Program-made: the position numbers and the translations under genes
In this document: one piece after another, positions 51,071 through 59,600 of the stretch
How positions within the stretch are numbered: position 1 is the first letter of the stretch
Layout of the letters: every line of letters starts with the position of its first letter
Notes under the pieces: model-generated
The model's input: only the letters and a program-made list of their open reading frames with translations
What the model was told of the DNA's origin: nothing
Databases searched by the model: none
Assembly (NCBI GenBank): GCA_964599235.1
Contig: CAZRDX010000007.1
Location: 1-64,000, forward strand
Direction: 5' to 3'
DNA from: DRPN01 sp964599235
GTDB lineage: Bacteria; Bacteroidota; Bacteroidia; Bacteroidales; VadinHA17
Length of the DNA stretch: 64,000 nt

Positions 51071-52180
51071 ATGACATCCAAGGCTTTACTTACCGAGCTT
51101 TTGAGTCACGCGGACATTCGCATCAACGGGGATCGTCCGTGGGACATTCAGATCCACGATGACCGCACCTACCGTCGCATCCTGGGCGGAGGCATCCTGG
51201 CGGTAGGCGAATCGTACATGGACGGCTGGTGGGATGCGGAAAGGCTGGATGAGACCATCAACAAAGCGCTGCGTGCCGACCTACCCTCCAGAATACGCCA
51301 CGACTGGCGCACGTTGCTCTTCATCCTGCGTACGAGGATATTCAATCTCCAGACACCCGGCCGTTCGCATCAGGTCAGCCGGGAACATTATGATCTGGGC
51401 AACGACCTTTATGAGGCGATGCTGGATAAAAGGATGAACTACACCAGTGCTTACTGGAAAGACGCTGACACACTGGATGAAGCCCAGGAGAACAAACTTG
51501 AGCTGGTATGCAGAAAGACGCTTCTCTCTCCCGGCAAGAAAGTTCTGGAACTGGGATGCGGATGGGGCGGTTTTGCCCGGTATGCCGCTGAAAAGTACGG
51601 CGTGGAGGTAACCGCGTACAACATCAGCACCGAACAGGTAAAACTGGCCAGGGAACGCACACGGGGGTTGCCTGTGGCCATCGTACAGGAGGATTACCGT
51701 CGTGCCACAGGCACTTATGATGCGGTGATCTCCATCGGCATCATGGAACATGTAGGGTACCGCAATTACCGCACCTACATGGAGGTGGTCGACCGCTGCC
51801 TGGCTGCCGACGGTATCGCCCTGATCCATACCATCGGGGGTAATGTGAGCACCACCCATACCAATCCGTGGACCGACAAGTATATCTTCCCCAACGGCAT
51901 GTTACCCTCCGTGGCACAGCTGGCCCGGTCCATGGAAGGGCTTTTCGTTTTCGAGGACCTGCACAACTTCGGTCCCGACTATGACAGGACCCTGATGGCC
52001 TGGTACGACAATTTCGAGAAAGCCTGGCCCCGGCTCAGGGAACGCTACGGGGAACGTTTCCACAGGATGTGGAAGTTCTATCTTCTGAGTGCTGCCGGCG
52101 GCTTCCGGGCCCGCTCGAACCAGTTGTTCCAGATCGTAATGACCCGACCGGGCCGGGAGCAGCCGCCCCGTATATGCTGA
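51071..52180 (+). CDS. cfa: Cyclopropane-fatty-acyl-phospholipid synthase-type methyltransferase
   Basis: A 369-residue CFA-family methyltransferase; start ATG 51071 fits the family N-terminus (DIQIHDDRTYRRIL, LAVGESYMDGWWD). Marks include YDLGNDLYEAMLDKRMNYTSAYW, SAM loop VLELGCGWGGFARYAA, ISTEQVKLARER, and the SIGIMEHVGYRNYRTYMEVV block holding bicarbonate-site residues. The length is close to E. coli Cfa (382). It adds a methylene or methyl group across the double bond of membrane phospholipid acyl chains. A TAACTTTA box (51034-51041) may be its promoter. A flavoprotein of the geranylgeranyl reductase family follows after 31 bases, presumably co-transcribed. Confidence 0.9.
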   Translation: MTSKALLTELLSHADIRINGDRPWDIQIHDDRTYRRILGGGILAVGESYMDGWWDAERLDETINKALRADLPSRIRHDWRTLLFILRTRIFNLQTPGRSHQVSREHYDLGNDLYEAMLDKRMNYTSAYWKDADTLDEAQENKLELVCRKTLLSPGKKVLELGCGWGGFARYAAEKYGVEVTAYNISTEQVKLARERTRGLPVAIVQEDYRRATGTYDAVISIGIMEHVGYRNYRTYMEVVDRCLAADGIALIHTIGGNVSTTHTNPWTDKYIFPNGMLPSVAQLARSMEGLFVFEDLHNFGPDYDRTLMAWYDNFEKAWPRLRERYGERFHRMWKFYLLSAAGGFRARSNQLFQIVMTRPGREQPPRIC

Positions 52181-52211
52181 ATGTCCGTCGCACAGAAAGC
52201 TTCGAGAAAGC

Positions 52212-53186
52212 ATGACAGATCAAGAGGTCATCATCGTGGGAGCGGGGCCGGCGGGAGCTTCCTGTGCCGCGGTCCTGCAGAAACACGGCGTCCCTTTTCT
52301 TCTGCTTGACCGCCAGACCTTTCCGCGCGACAAGCGCTGTGCCGGATGGCTTACCCCCCGCGTATTCCGTTACCTCGGAATACGTCCGGAAGACTACCCA
52401 TATACCCTCACCCGCTTCCGTCGCTTTGTGATCCACGCCTTCGGACGAAGAGCTGTCATCCAAGTTAAGCAATATGCCATTCGCCGATTTGAGTTCGATC
52501 AGTTCCTGCTCGAACATCACGGACTAAAGCCGGTACAGCACCGGGTAAGAAAGATAAGGGAGGAGAATGGTCATTTCATTCTTGACGAGCAGTACCGCTG
52601 CCGTTATCTTGTAGGTGCCGGGGGCAGTTACTGTCCGGTGGCGGCTCATTTTTTCCCTGCCTCGAAAGATGGCCGTGCCCGTCATATTTCGGCGATCGAG
52701 GAAGAGTTCCGTTGGGAGTGGCAGGATCCCCGTTGTCATCTTTGGTTTGATCTGCCTGATCTGTCCGGATACGCCTGGTACGTTCCCAAAGCGGGCGGAT
52801 ACGTGAATATCGGGATTGGCGGTTTTACAGAACGGATGAAAGAGCGGGGCACGAACATTGCGTTTCAGTGGAAGACTTTTGTGACGATGTTGGAGAACGA
52901 GGGGCTGATCCGGGGACATGTGTGGAACGGCAAAGGATACAATTACCGTGTGCGGGGCCGGCGGCCTCTCCTGCAGCGGGGCAGGGTGTTCGTGACAGGT
53001 GATGCGGCAGGACTGGCCACCCGGGATATGGGCGAAGGCATCGCTCCTGCTATCCGCAGCGGCCAGCTGGCAGCCCTGGCCATTATCAGAGGGAGAAAAC
53101 TCGTGGCCAGCCGCATCCCCTCCCGCAGCGTCCATCTCATCCCCACCGTCCTGGTGACAGGATGGAAACTGCTCACCTCACGATGA
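52212..53186 (+). CDS. FAD-dependent oxidoreductase, geranylgeranyl-reductase family
   Basis: A 324-residue flavoprotein. FAD-binding loop VIIVGAGPAGASCA (6-19), then DRQTFPRDKRCAGWLTPRV with the conserved Cys-containing PxxKxCxG-like block, and the second FAD site VFVTGDAAGLATRDMGEGIAPAIRSG near residues 256-281. Relatives reduce C=C bonds of isoprenoid or other lipid chains, or act in electron transfer. It is shorter than most relatives (about 370-400), mainly at the C-terminus. Its position directly after the CFA-type gene suggests work on the same membrane lipids, possibly reducing a methylated acyl intermediate; that is inference. Confidence 0.8.
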   Translation: MTDQEVIIVGAGPAGASCAAVLQKHGVPFLLLDRQTFPRDKRCAGWLTPRVFRYLGIRPEDYPYTLTRFRRFVIHAFGRRAVIQVKQYAIRRFEFDQFLLEHHGLKPVQHRVRKIREENGHFILDEQYRCRYLVGAGGSYCPVAAHFFPASKDGRARHISAIEEEFRWEWQDPRCHLWFDLPDLSGYAWYVPKAGGYVNIGIGGFTERMKERGTNIAFQWKTFVTMLENEGLIRGHVWNGKGYNYRVRGRRPLLQRGRVFVTGDAAGLATRDMGEGIAPAIRSGQLAALAIIRGRKLVASRIPSRSVHLIPTVLVTGWKLLTSR

Positions 53187-53237
53187 AAGCTTTTTCATCA
53201 GAATGCTTACCTTTACCACTTTCAAACCCTTTCGACC

Positions 53238-55127
53238 ATGACAAAGAGAACTGTTTTTCTGCTGACCTTGCTCCTTTTCCCGGGTCCGTTCCTTCTCGCT
53301 CAGAATGAGGATGTCCCGGCCGTGCTGAGCCACATTGTCCGGGACAGGGAGGGTTCCTACCGAATAGTCTTGGGAGACACGCTCGTACTGAACGATACCC
53401 CCCGGGAGGTTCAGTATTCGGTTTTGAACTTTCCCGGCAAGGTCAGGGGGACTGAGAAAGGCTTTGATCTTGATTTTGGTCTCCCCCGTCTCAACGGTGT
53501 CCTGTTCATCGGATTGATCGATTATGCCGGCAGCCGTTATCCTCTTCCCGTATACCGTTCTCACGCTTTTTCCATTGTCACAGGAAAAGTATCAGTGGAC
53601 ATGAGCGTACTTCGCGACCATTACGACATGACCGGCTGGGAGGAGAGCGGTCATGCCGTGGTGGGATATCGTGTGGTAAGCTGGCGGGGACAGATCCTTT
53701 ACGACGGCAAGGTCGCCTTGGAAGGTACGGGGCCTTTCCGTGTGGTGCCGGCCATCATCAACGGTCCTTTTGTCGATCTGCTCACCCACAACTCAGCCGT
53801 GATCTCATGGGATACCGACCTCCCCTCGAAGGGCACGGTGACGGTGGGAGGTCGCACATTCACCGACGGCAAACAAGCCCGGCACCATGAGGTCAGCATC
53901 ACGGACCTTCAGGCGGATACCCGTTATGATTACACGGTTGAGTATGGTGGTCTGAAACAGCAATATGCTTTCCACACAGCGCCGGCACCTGGCAGCCGCA
54001 AGCCTTTTGTTTTCGGATATACGAGCGACTCCCGCGGTGGTGCGGGCTGGGGTGAGCGCAACATACACGGTTCCAACAGTTACATGGTGAAAAAGATCGC
54101 CGCTCTCGCAGCTTTGAAAAAGGTAGCGTTCCTGCAGTTCACAGGTGACGTGATCAGCGGGTACCGTACAGATGCCGGGGACGAGATCCTGCAGTACAGC
54201 AATTTCAAGCATGCGTTAGAACCTTTCGCCCATTATTTTCCGGTGATAGTGGGGCAAGGCAACCACGAAGTGCTGATGCGCAACTTTGCCGACAGCAGTG
54301 GCCGTTACCGTGTCTCGGTGGCCCGTTTTCCTTATAGCGGGATGACCACCGAAAAACTCTTTTCCGAGATGTTCGTCCTTCCCAAGAACGGTCCTCTGAG
54401 CGAGGACGGGGCAGTATACGATCCGGATCCGGGGAAACAAGACTTTCCTTCCTACGAAGAGACTGTGTATTATTACACATGGGACAATGTAGCTGTTATT
54501 TGCCTTAATTCCGACTATTGGTACACCCCTAGTGATGATGCCATTCAGGTGGTAGGAGGCAACTTCCACGGCTATGTGATGGACAAACAAATGCAGTGGC
54601 TGGCCAGTACCCTGCGCAAGCTGGAGAAAGATGCTCACATCGATCACATTTTCGTTACCATCCACACCCCGTTCTTCCCCAACAGCGCCCACATCGGCGA
54701 CGATATGTGGTACCACGGCAACAACAACGTACGGCCCTGGGTGGCCGGGCATCCCGTGGAGAAAGGGATCATTGAACGGAGGGACCAACTGCTCGACCTG
54801 CTCATCAACAAAAGCCAGAAAGTAGCAGCCCTTCTCACGGGTGATGAACATAACTACTGCAAGACCGAGATCGGCCCCATGACCCCCATCTATCCGGTAG
54901 GATATAAGGGCCGTAAGCTGAAACTCAAAAGAACGATCTATCAGATCAACAACGGAGCGGCAGGTGCACCCTACTATGCAAAGGCAGAAGTGCCATGGTC
55001 GTCCTATACCACGGGCTTTTCCACATTGAACGCGCTTTGCCTCTTCCACGTGGATGGTCCCCATATCCGGATGGAGGTGATCAATCCCGATACGTTCGAG
55101 AAGATCGACTCGCTGGAATTACGATAA
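53238..55127 (+). CDS. Secreted metallophosphoesterase with purple-acid-phosphatase-type N domain
   Basis: A 629-residue exported protein (signal peptide ending FLLAQ). Residues 25-165 are a beta-rich domain I do not recognise. Residues 172-250 form a fibronectin-III-like/PAP N-terminal domain (THNSAVISWDTD, LQADTRYDYTVEYGG). The catalytic domain has YTSDSRGG (Asp264; Arg266 replaces the usual His), FTGDVIS (303-304), GQGNHE (341-344), FVTIHTPFF, and LLTGDEHNY, ending with a NNGAAGAPYY segment. A phosphatase or phosphodiesterase acting outside the cytoplasm is likely; the D-x-R variant in the first block is common in related groups. An intrinsic terminator follows. Confidence 0.86.
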   Translation: MTKRTVFLLTLLLFPGPFLLAQNEDVPAVLSHIVRDREGSYRIVLGDTLVLNDTPREVQYSVLNFPGKVRGTEKGFDLDFGLPRLNGVLFIGLIDYAGSRYPLPVYRSHAFSIVTGKVSVDMSVLRDHYDMTGWEESGHAVVGYRVVSWRGQILYDGKVALEGTGPFRVVPAIINGPFVDLLTHNSAVISWDTDLPSKGTVTVGGRTFTDGKQARHHEVSITDLQADTRYDYTVEYGGLKQQYAFHTAPAPGSRKPFVFGYTSDSRGGAGWGERNIHGSNSYMVKKIAALAALKKVAFLQFTGDVISGYRTDAGDEILQYSNFKHALEPFAHYFPVIVGQGNHEVLMRNFADSSGRYRVSVARFPYSGMTTEKLFSEMFVLPKNGPLSEDGAVYDPDPGKQDFPSYEETVYYYTWDNVAVICLNSDYWYTPSDDAIQVVGGNFHGYVMDKQMQWLASTLRKLEKDAHIDHIFVTIHTPFFPNSAHIGDDMWYHGNNNVRPWVAGHPVEKGIIERRDQLLDLLINKSQKVAALLTGDEHNYCKTEIGPMTPIYPVGYKGRKLKLKRTIYQINNGAAGAPYYAKAEVPWSSYTTGFSTLNALCLFHVDGPHIRMEVINPDTFEKIDSLELR

Positions 55128-55140
55128 AAGCTGGATGCCG

Positions 55141-55179
55141 AAAAAAGAGGCGGGAAGGAGAGATCTTTCCCGCTTTTTT
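55141..55179 (+). terminator. Intrinsic terminator of the metallophosphoesterase gene
   Basis: GCGGGAA (55150-55156) pairs with TTCCCGC (55167-55173), loop GGAGAGATCT, preceded by AAAAAA and followed by TTTTTT. It may also serve the convergent Mut7-C gene ending at 55215. Confidence 0.8.
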
Positions 55180-55214
55180 GTCATTCCAAAAAGTGTGCCC
55201 ATTCGGGCGATCTC

Positions 55215-56006
55215 TCATGAGATATTCCCTTCCCTGTTCTCTTTTCTGCCGTTTTGTGCCCTGCTGATGAGCCGTATCAGCCGGTCCCGCATTCTTTCAT
55301 AATGGCATCCCTGCCAGTAGATCCGCCGGCATACGGGACACTGCATAAAGTGATCAAAATGTTCGCGGGTCTTTTTTTCCAGTCTGTGAAGCACTTTTTC
55401 TTTTTCCACGGTGATGAGGGGCTCGTTGCACCAGGTACAGCGCGTGAAGGGACGTAATCTCTCCGCCAGATCAAAGCGGCGTACCACCTCGACGAACTGT
55501 TCCTCCGGGTCGGTGGCATGGAGCCAATAGCCGTGGGTCACAACCTTGTGTTTCAGGATGCCTTTGTCGCGTGTAAGGATGATCCTTTTTTCCAGAATTG
55601 CGGTCCGGATGATCTCATCGTCGTGGAAATCGTTACGGTAGAAGGTGTCCAGACCGGCAGTACGGAGCAGACGTGCCAGTCGTCCCAGGTGGACATCCAG
55701 AACAAAAGCGGTCTGGCGCAACGGCTCAGGGCGCAAGCGCGTCACTGAGGATATATCGATACTTTCGAAAACGGGATAGACGGCCATCCTGTCGCCGTCG
55801 TGCAGTGCACGGTCGAAGCCGGCCGGTTCATCATTGACCAGAACAAGGTCAACCTGGGTATGTGGAACATCGAAGGACTCGATGGCATCCCGTACCGTTC
55901 CGGTCGTAAAGAAGCGATAAACATGCACTCTCTTCCCCCGGTGTCGTGCTGGCAGGAGGTCATTCAGCTCGGCATAGAAACGTACGGTGACCTCATGGCG
56001 GGGCAT
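55215..56006 (-). CDS. Mut7-C RNase-domain protein with ubiquitin-like N-terminus
   Basis: A 263-residue protein. Residues 5-85 resemble a ThiS/MoaD-type ubiquitin-like fold (VTVRFYAELND, VLVNDEPAGFDRALHDGDRMAVYPVF), but it is internal and lacks a free GG tail. Residues 98-235 are the Mut7-C PIN-like domain: acidic residues Asp104, Asp129/130 and Asp147 (ILTRDKGIL) and a zinc ribbon Cys190/193 (CTWC) and Cys223/226 (CPVC). The PIN fold with zinc ribbon suggests RNA cleavage; the target is unknown. It starts 5 bases after the HD-domain gene, so the two are co-transcribed. Confidence 0.87.
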   Translation of the reverse strand: MPRHEVTVRFYAELNDLLPARHRGKRVHVYRFFTTGTVRDAIESFDVPHTQVDLVLVNDEPAGFDRALHDGDRMAVYPVFESIDISSVTRLRPEPLRQTAFVLDVHLGRLARLLRTAGLDTFYRNDFHDDEIIRTAILEKRIILTRDKGILKHKVVTHGYWLHATDPEEQFVEVVRRFDLAERLRPFTRCTWCNEPLITVEKEKVLHRLEKKTREHFDHFMQCPVCRRIYWQGCHYERMRDRLIRLISRAQNGRKENREGNIS

Positions 56007-56011
56007 GGCAC

Positions 56012-56608
56012 TTATTCTTCCTGCTGCCGGGCCAGTCGGCCGTCCAGACCGATCTCGGCCGCCACCTCCCGCATCCCCATGATGGTGTCGGTGATCAGTT
56101 CGGTAAGATCGACTCCCAGCATTTCAGCCCCTTTCTCGATGACCGAACGGTCGACACCGGCAGCAAAACGTTTGTCTTTCCATTTCTTTTTCACCGACTT
56201 GGCCTGCATATCGAGCACACTTCGGGAGGGGCGCACCAGAGCGCTAGTGACCACCAGGCCCGTAAGCTCATCGACAGCAAAGAGCACCCTCTCCATCAGG
56301 CTTTCGGGTTTCACATCCGTCACAATTCCCCATCCATGGCTCACCACGGCGCGGATGATCTCCTCCGGCCAGCCCTCTTCACGCAGGATCTTTTCCGACA
56401 TTTCGCAATGCTTGTCTGGATATTTCTCATAGTCCAGGTCGTGGAGCAAACCGACGATCCCCCATAGTTCTTCATCCTCTCCATACTTTCTGGCCATATA
56501 GCGCATCACTCCCTCGACGGCCAGGGCATGTTTGGTCAGGCTTTCCGACTGGTTGTATCTTCGGAACAGCTCCCACGCTGTTTCGCGGTTCGGTCGTTTT
56601 TCCGTCAT
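56012..56608 (-). CDS. HD-domain (HDIG-type) hydrolase
   Basis: A 198-residue HD-superfamily protein. Metal ligands: His27 (LTKHALAVEGVMRY), His56-Asp57 (GLLHDLDYEKYP), a His near HCEMSEKIL, His90 (VVSHGW), and Asp113 (FAVDELTG). The family includes phosphohydrolases acting on nucleotides and related small molecules. No accompanying nucleotidyl cyclase or RelA domain is present. It is the first gene of a pair with the Mut7-C RNase-domain protein (5-base gap), so a link to RNA or nucleotide turnover is possible. Confidence 0.85.
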   Translation of the reverse strand: MTEKRPNRETAWELFRRYNQSESLTKHALAVEGVMRYMARKYGEDEELWGIVGLLHDLDYEKYPDKHCEMSEKILREEGWPEEIIRAVVSHGWGIVTDVKPESLMERVLFAVDELTGLVVTSALVRPSRSVLDMQAKSVKKKWKDKRFAAGVDRSVIEKGAEMLGVDLTELITDTIMGMREVAAEIGLDGRLARQQEE

Positions 56609-56660
56609 GATCTAACCTTTTGGCAGTAAAGATACAAAAAGCTCCTTCGTTGCGAGATGT

Positions 56661-59600
56661 TCACTTTTTGAGGAAAGGCAGAACGATCCGCCGATCAGGC
56701 GTGAAGATCGTCAAAAAATAGGCACCTGGGGGCCAGCGGTTAGCTGGCAGGGTAATGACCTCCCCCGTATTCCATGACATAGAACCCCGGAGCAGGGTTC
56801 CTCTCCCCGTCATATCAAAGACCCAGACAGCCTCGGCACGTCCGGCCTCCTCAAAACGGAGATGCAGTTCGTCCCCCACAGGAACGGGATAAAGATGCAC
56901 CTTCATCCTTTCAGCTATCCGGAACAGCCAGGTAACTTTGTTGTAAAGGAAGATTTCCAGGGTATCGTTGGTATGGATGGTATCCGCGGGGAGGGAGGAA
57001 AAGACCTCAAGCACGTATGACCCCGTATCGGCAAGATCGAGAGGTGCCGAAAACTGCAGCTCAGCGTAAGTCCCGGCCGGGAGCAATGTGTCGAAAACCT
57101 CGTAAAGGGAGGGTACTCCGTTGATGTAACAGTACAGAGGGATGGAATCGAGGGCTCCGCTACTGGCATTGTACACCCTGACGATGAGGCTTTCTGTGGC
57201 TGAGAAGGAGGTATCAGGCTCAGGAGACAGGATCGTATCGAGTGCCAGGTCGACCGTACCTTCATGGACAACATGAAGTACACAGGCATCATTGCGCGGC
57301 ACCCCGTCAAACGGCAGTTGTGTGGATACCTGCAGTTCATATTGCTTCAGTACGGAAAGGTCGACGGTCCCGTTCAGCAAGTAGGTGATCGTATCCCCAC
57401 TTGGCAGAGGACTTTTCATGGTATCCTGCAGCACCACGGCTCCGTTCAGGGAGACCATCAGCGGGAGGGTATCGATCGTTTCTTTTCCGAAGTTCTTCAC
57501 CAGCACCTTCACCTGCTCATGGTCATTCAGTCCCTTGCCCGTGACGGGAGCCAGGCAGTTCAGCACGCCTGCATCATATTCTGAAAAGGAACCGCGAGGT
57601 AAGACGACAAAATCGATCCAGGCACGGTCCAGACCCTTGGTGGTATTGCCATCCTTCCCATAACTCCATTTCAGTTCGTGTATCCCGGAAGCCAGGGGGA
57701 AGACCACCTGTCTCCAGTCCACCTCGCCCGACCATGATCCCTGCAGATTGCCATCGATATAAAAACGGAGGATGTCGTAATCTTTCTCTGAGGAGACCTT
57801 GACGTAGAAAGAGACAGAATCATCATTCGGCACATTACAGGTCAGGCTGAGGGAAGAGCTCTCCCCGTCACCGATCTCACCGGAAGTCGCACTGTAACGT
57901 CCATCCCATGATACCTCTCCCGTCACTTCCCATGGTACATCCTTTCCGGCACTTTTCCATGGGAAAGACAGGAAATCGCCTCTCTCAAAGTCATCATAGA
58001 CCAGGCTCACAGGGAGGAAGAAAGTATCTCGGACCGAATATTTTCCGCTTTGCATGGATACGAATATGCCGAGGCGTGAATCAAGGGGGATGGTATCGCG
58101 AAGGGTCACAGGTACTGCAACGGTGGTGGTTTCCCCGGGAAGTATCGTGGGGTACAGGACCGTTTGTTCGGGGATGGTGACCAGGCTGTCGGTCATGCGG
58201 AAAGTAATGCTACCCGCCTGCAAGGGGGCATGGCCGTTGTTAACCAGCCGGAGCAGCATGTTGATCTTTTCTCCCGGATCCAGACGATAATTGCCATTGC
58301 CCGTCCATCGGTCATCGATGTTCAGGGACCCAAAACCGGCAAGTGCTGCTGATAGTCGTACCGGCACCCAGTGGTCCCACCGCATCTGATCAGCTCCTTC
58401 GAAGCACAAGTGGAGAATGGCCCGTGCCTGGTCAGGCAAGCTGTCGCTCACCCGTAAACTGAAAAGATCCGTAAGCGTATCCTTTTCGCTGCCCTGCAAG
58501 ACACCCAGCTGTATCAATGTATCGGCAACAGTGATCCACGGGGAGGGAGAGGTAAGGGAAACCCTCAGGCTGTCGGCAGGAAGAGTTCCCAGGTTCGTGA
58601 TGACCGCATTCACACGAACATATCCGCCCTGAGGCAACATATCCAGAGGACTGCCCGCACTGTCCAGAAACATCAAGGTATCCAGATGAATGTAAGGCAG
58701 TGTATCGGCTACGACAGCCACCTCTCTGTTCACAGGTATCCGGTTCTGGCGTGTCACGGTGACGGTAAGCCCTTCGCATGATGAAAAGGGAACAAGGGGA
58801 ATGTTCGCTCTTCCTTCACTGTCCGCGGCAGCTGCTCCCAACAATGAATCGCCGCAGGTAACCCCTACATAAGCTTCTGGGTCTGTGACCACCGTCAGAT
58901 AAGAGCTGCCGGCAGGCAAAGTGGCAGGCAGGAACACTTCCATGGTATCGGGCATTGCCAGCCAGGGGATCATGGACGGATCGCCGAAAAGATGATAGAT
59001 CTGCCAGTAAAGCTTGGCCCGCGCAGGACTGCCTTTCAGCACGGCCAGGTTCCCTGCAAAGATCATCTGGCTGGCACTGATGTACCAATCTTCCAAAGGT
59101 TCCTGATGATCATGGAAAAGCCGGTCGTACATACCCAGTGAGCTCTCCTGATAGGAAGGGTGTGCCACGATCGGCCCCACCCCCACGGCCCAGTAATAAT
59201 CCTCATCCCAATAAGAATCATCGGAACAACCGATATACGCCACAGCCCCTTTTCCCGCAGCTCTTACGATCGCCTCACCAAAACATTCATCGAGCCCGAA
59301 CGTAGCCGTTTCACAGCCGTTGGTGATCATCAAGGGGTATTTATGAAGATTGTTCAGGTCCGCGAGATCCGAGATGGTGAAGGTCGGGTCCTTCCAGCCG
59401 GAACTGAGGCCGTGTCCCGTATAGTTCACGAAAGAGACCCCCTGACCTATTTTATCGATTATCTCCTGGTCACTGCTGCCCGAAGCAGGATACAAATAAA
59501 CATCGGGAGTATAACCATGTTCCGGATTTATGTAATTGTCATTTGCATAATAGATATGGCCGTTTCCCCAGACCGATGCATAGGTACCGTCCACCCCGGC

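Noticed and set aside
55215..56006. Stand-alone ThiS/MoaD sulfur carrier
   Set aside because: The ubiquitin-like part is fused to the Mut7-C domain and has no free C-terminal GG.
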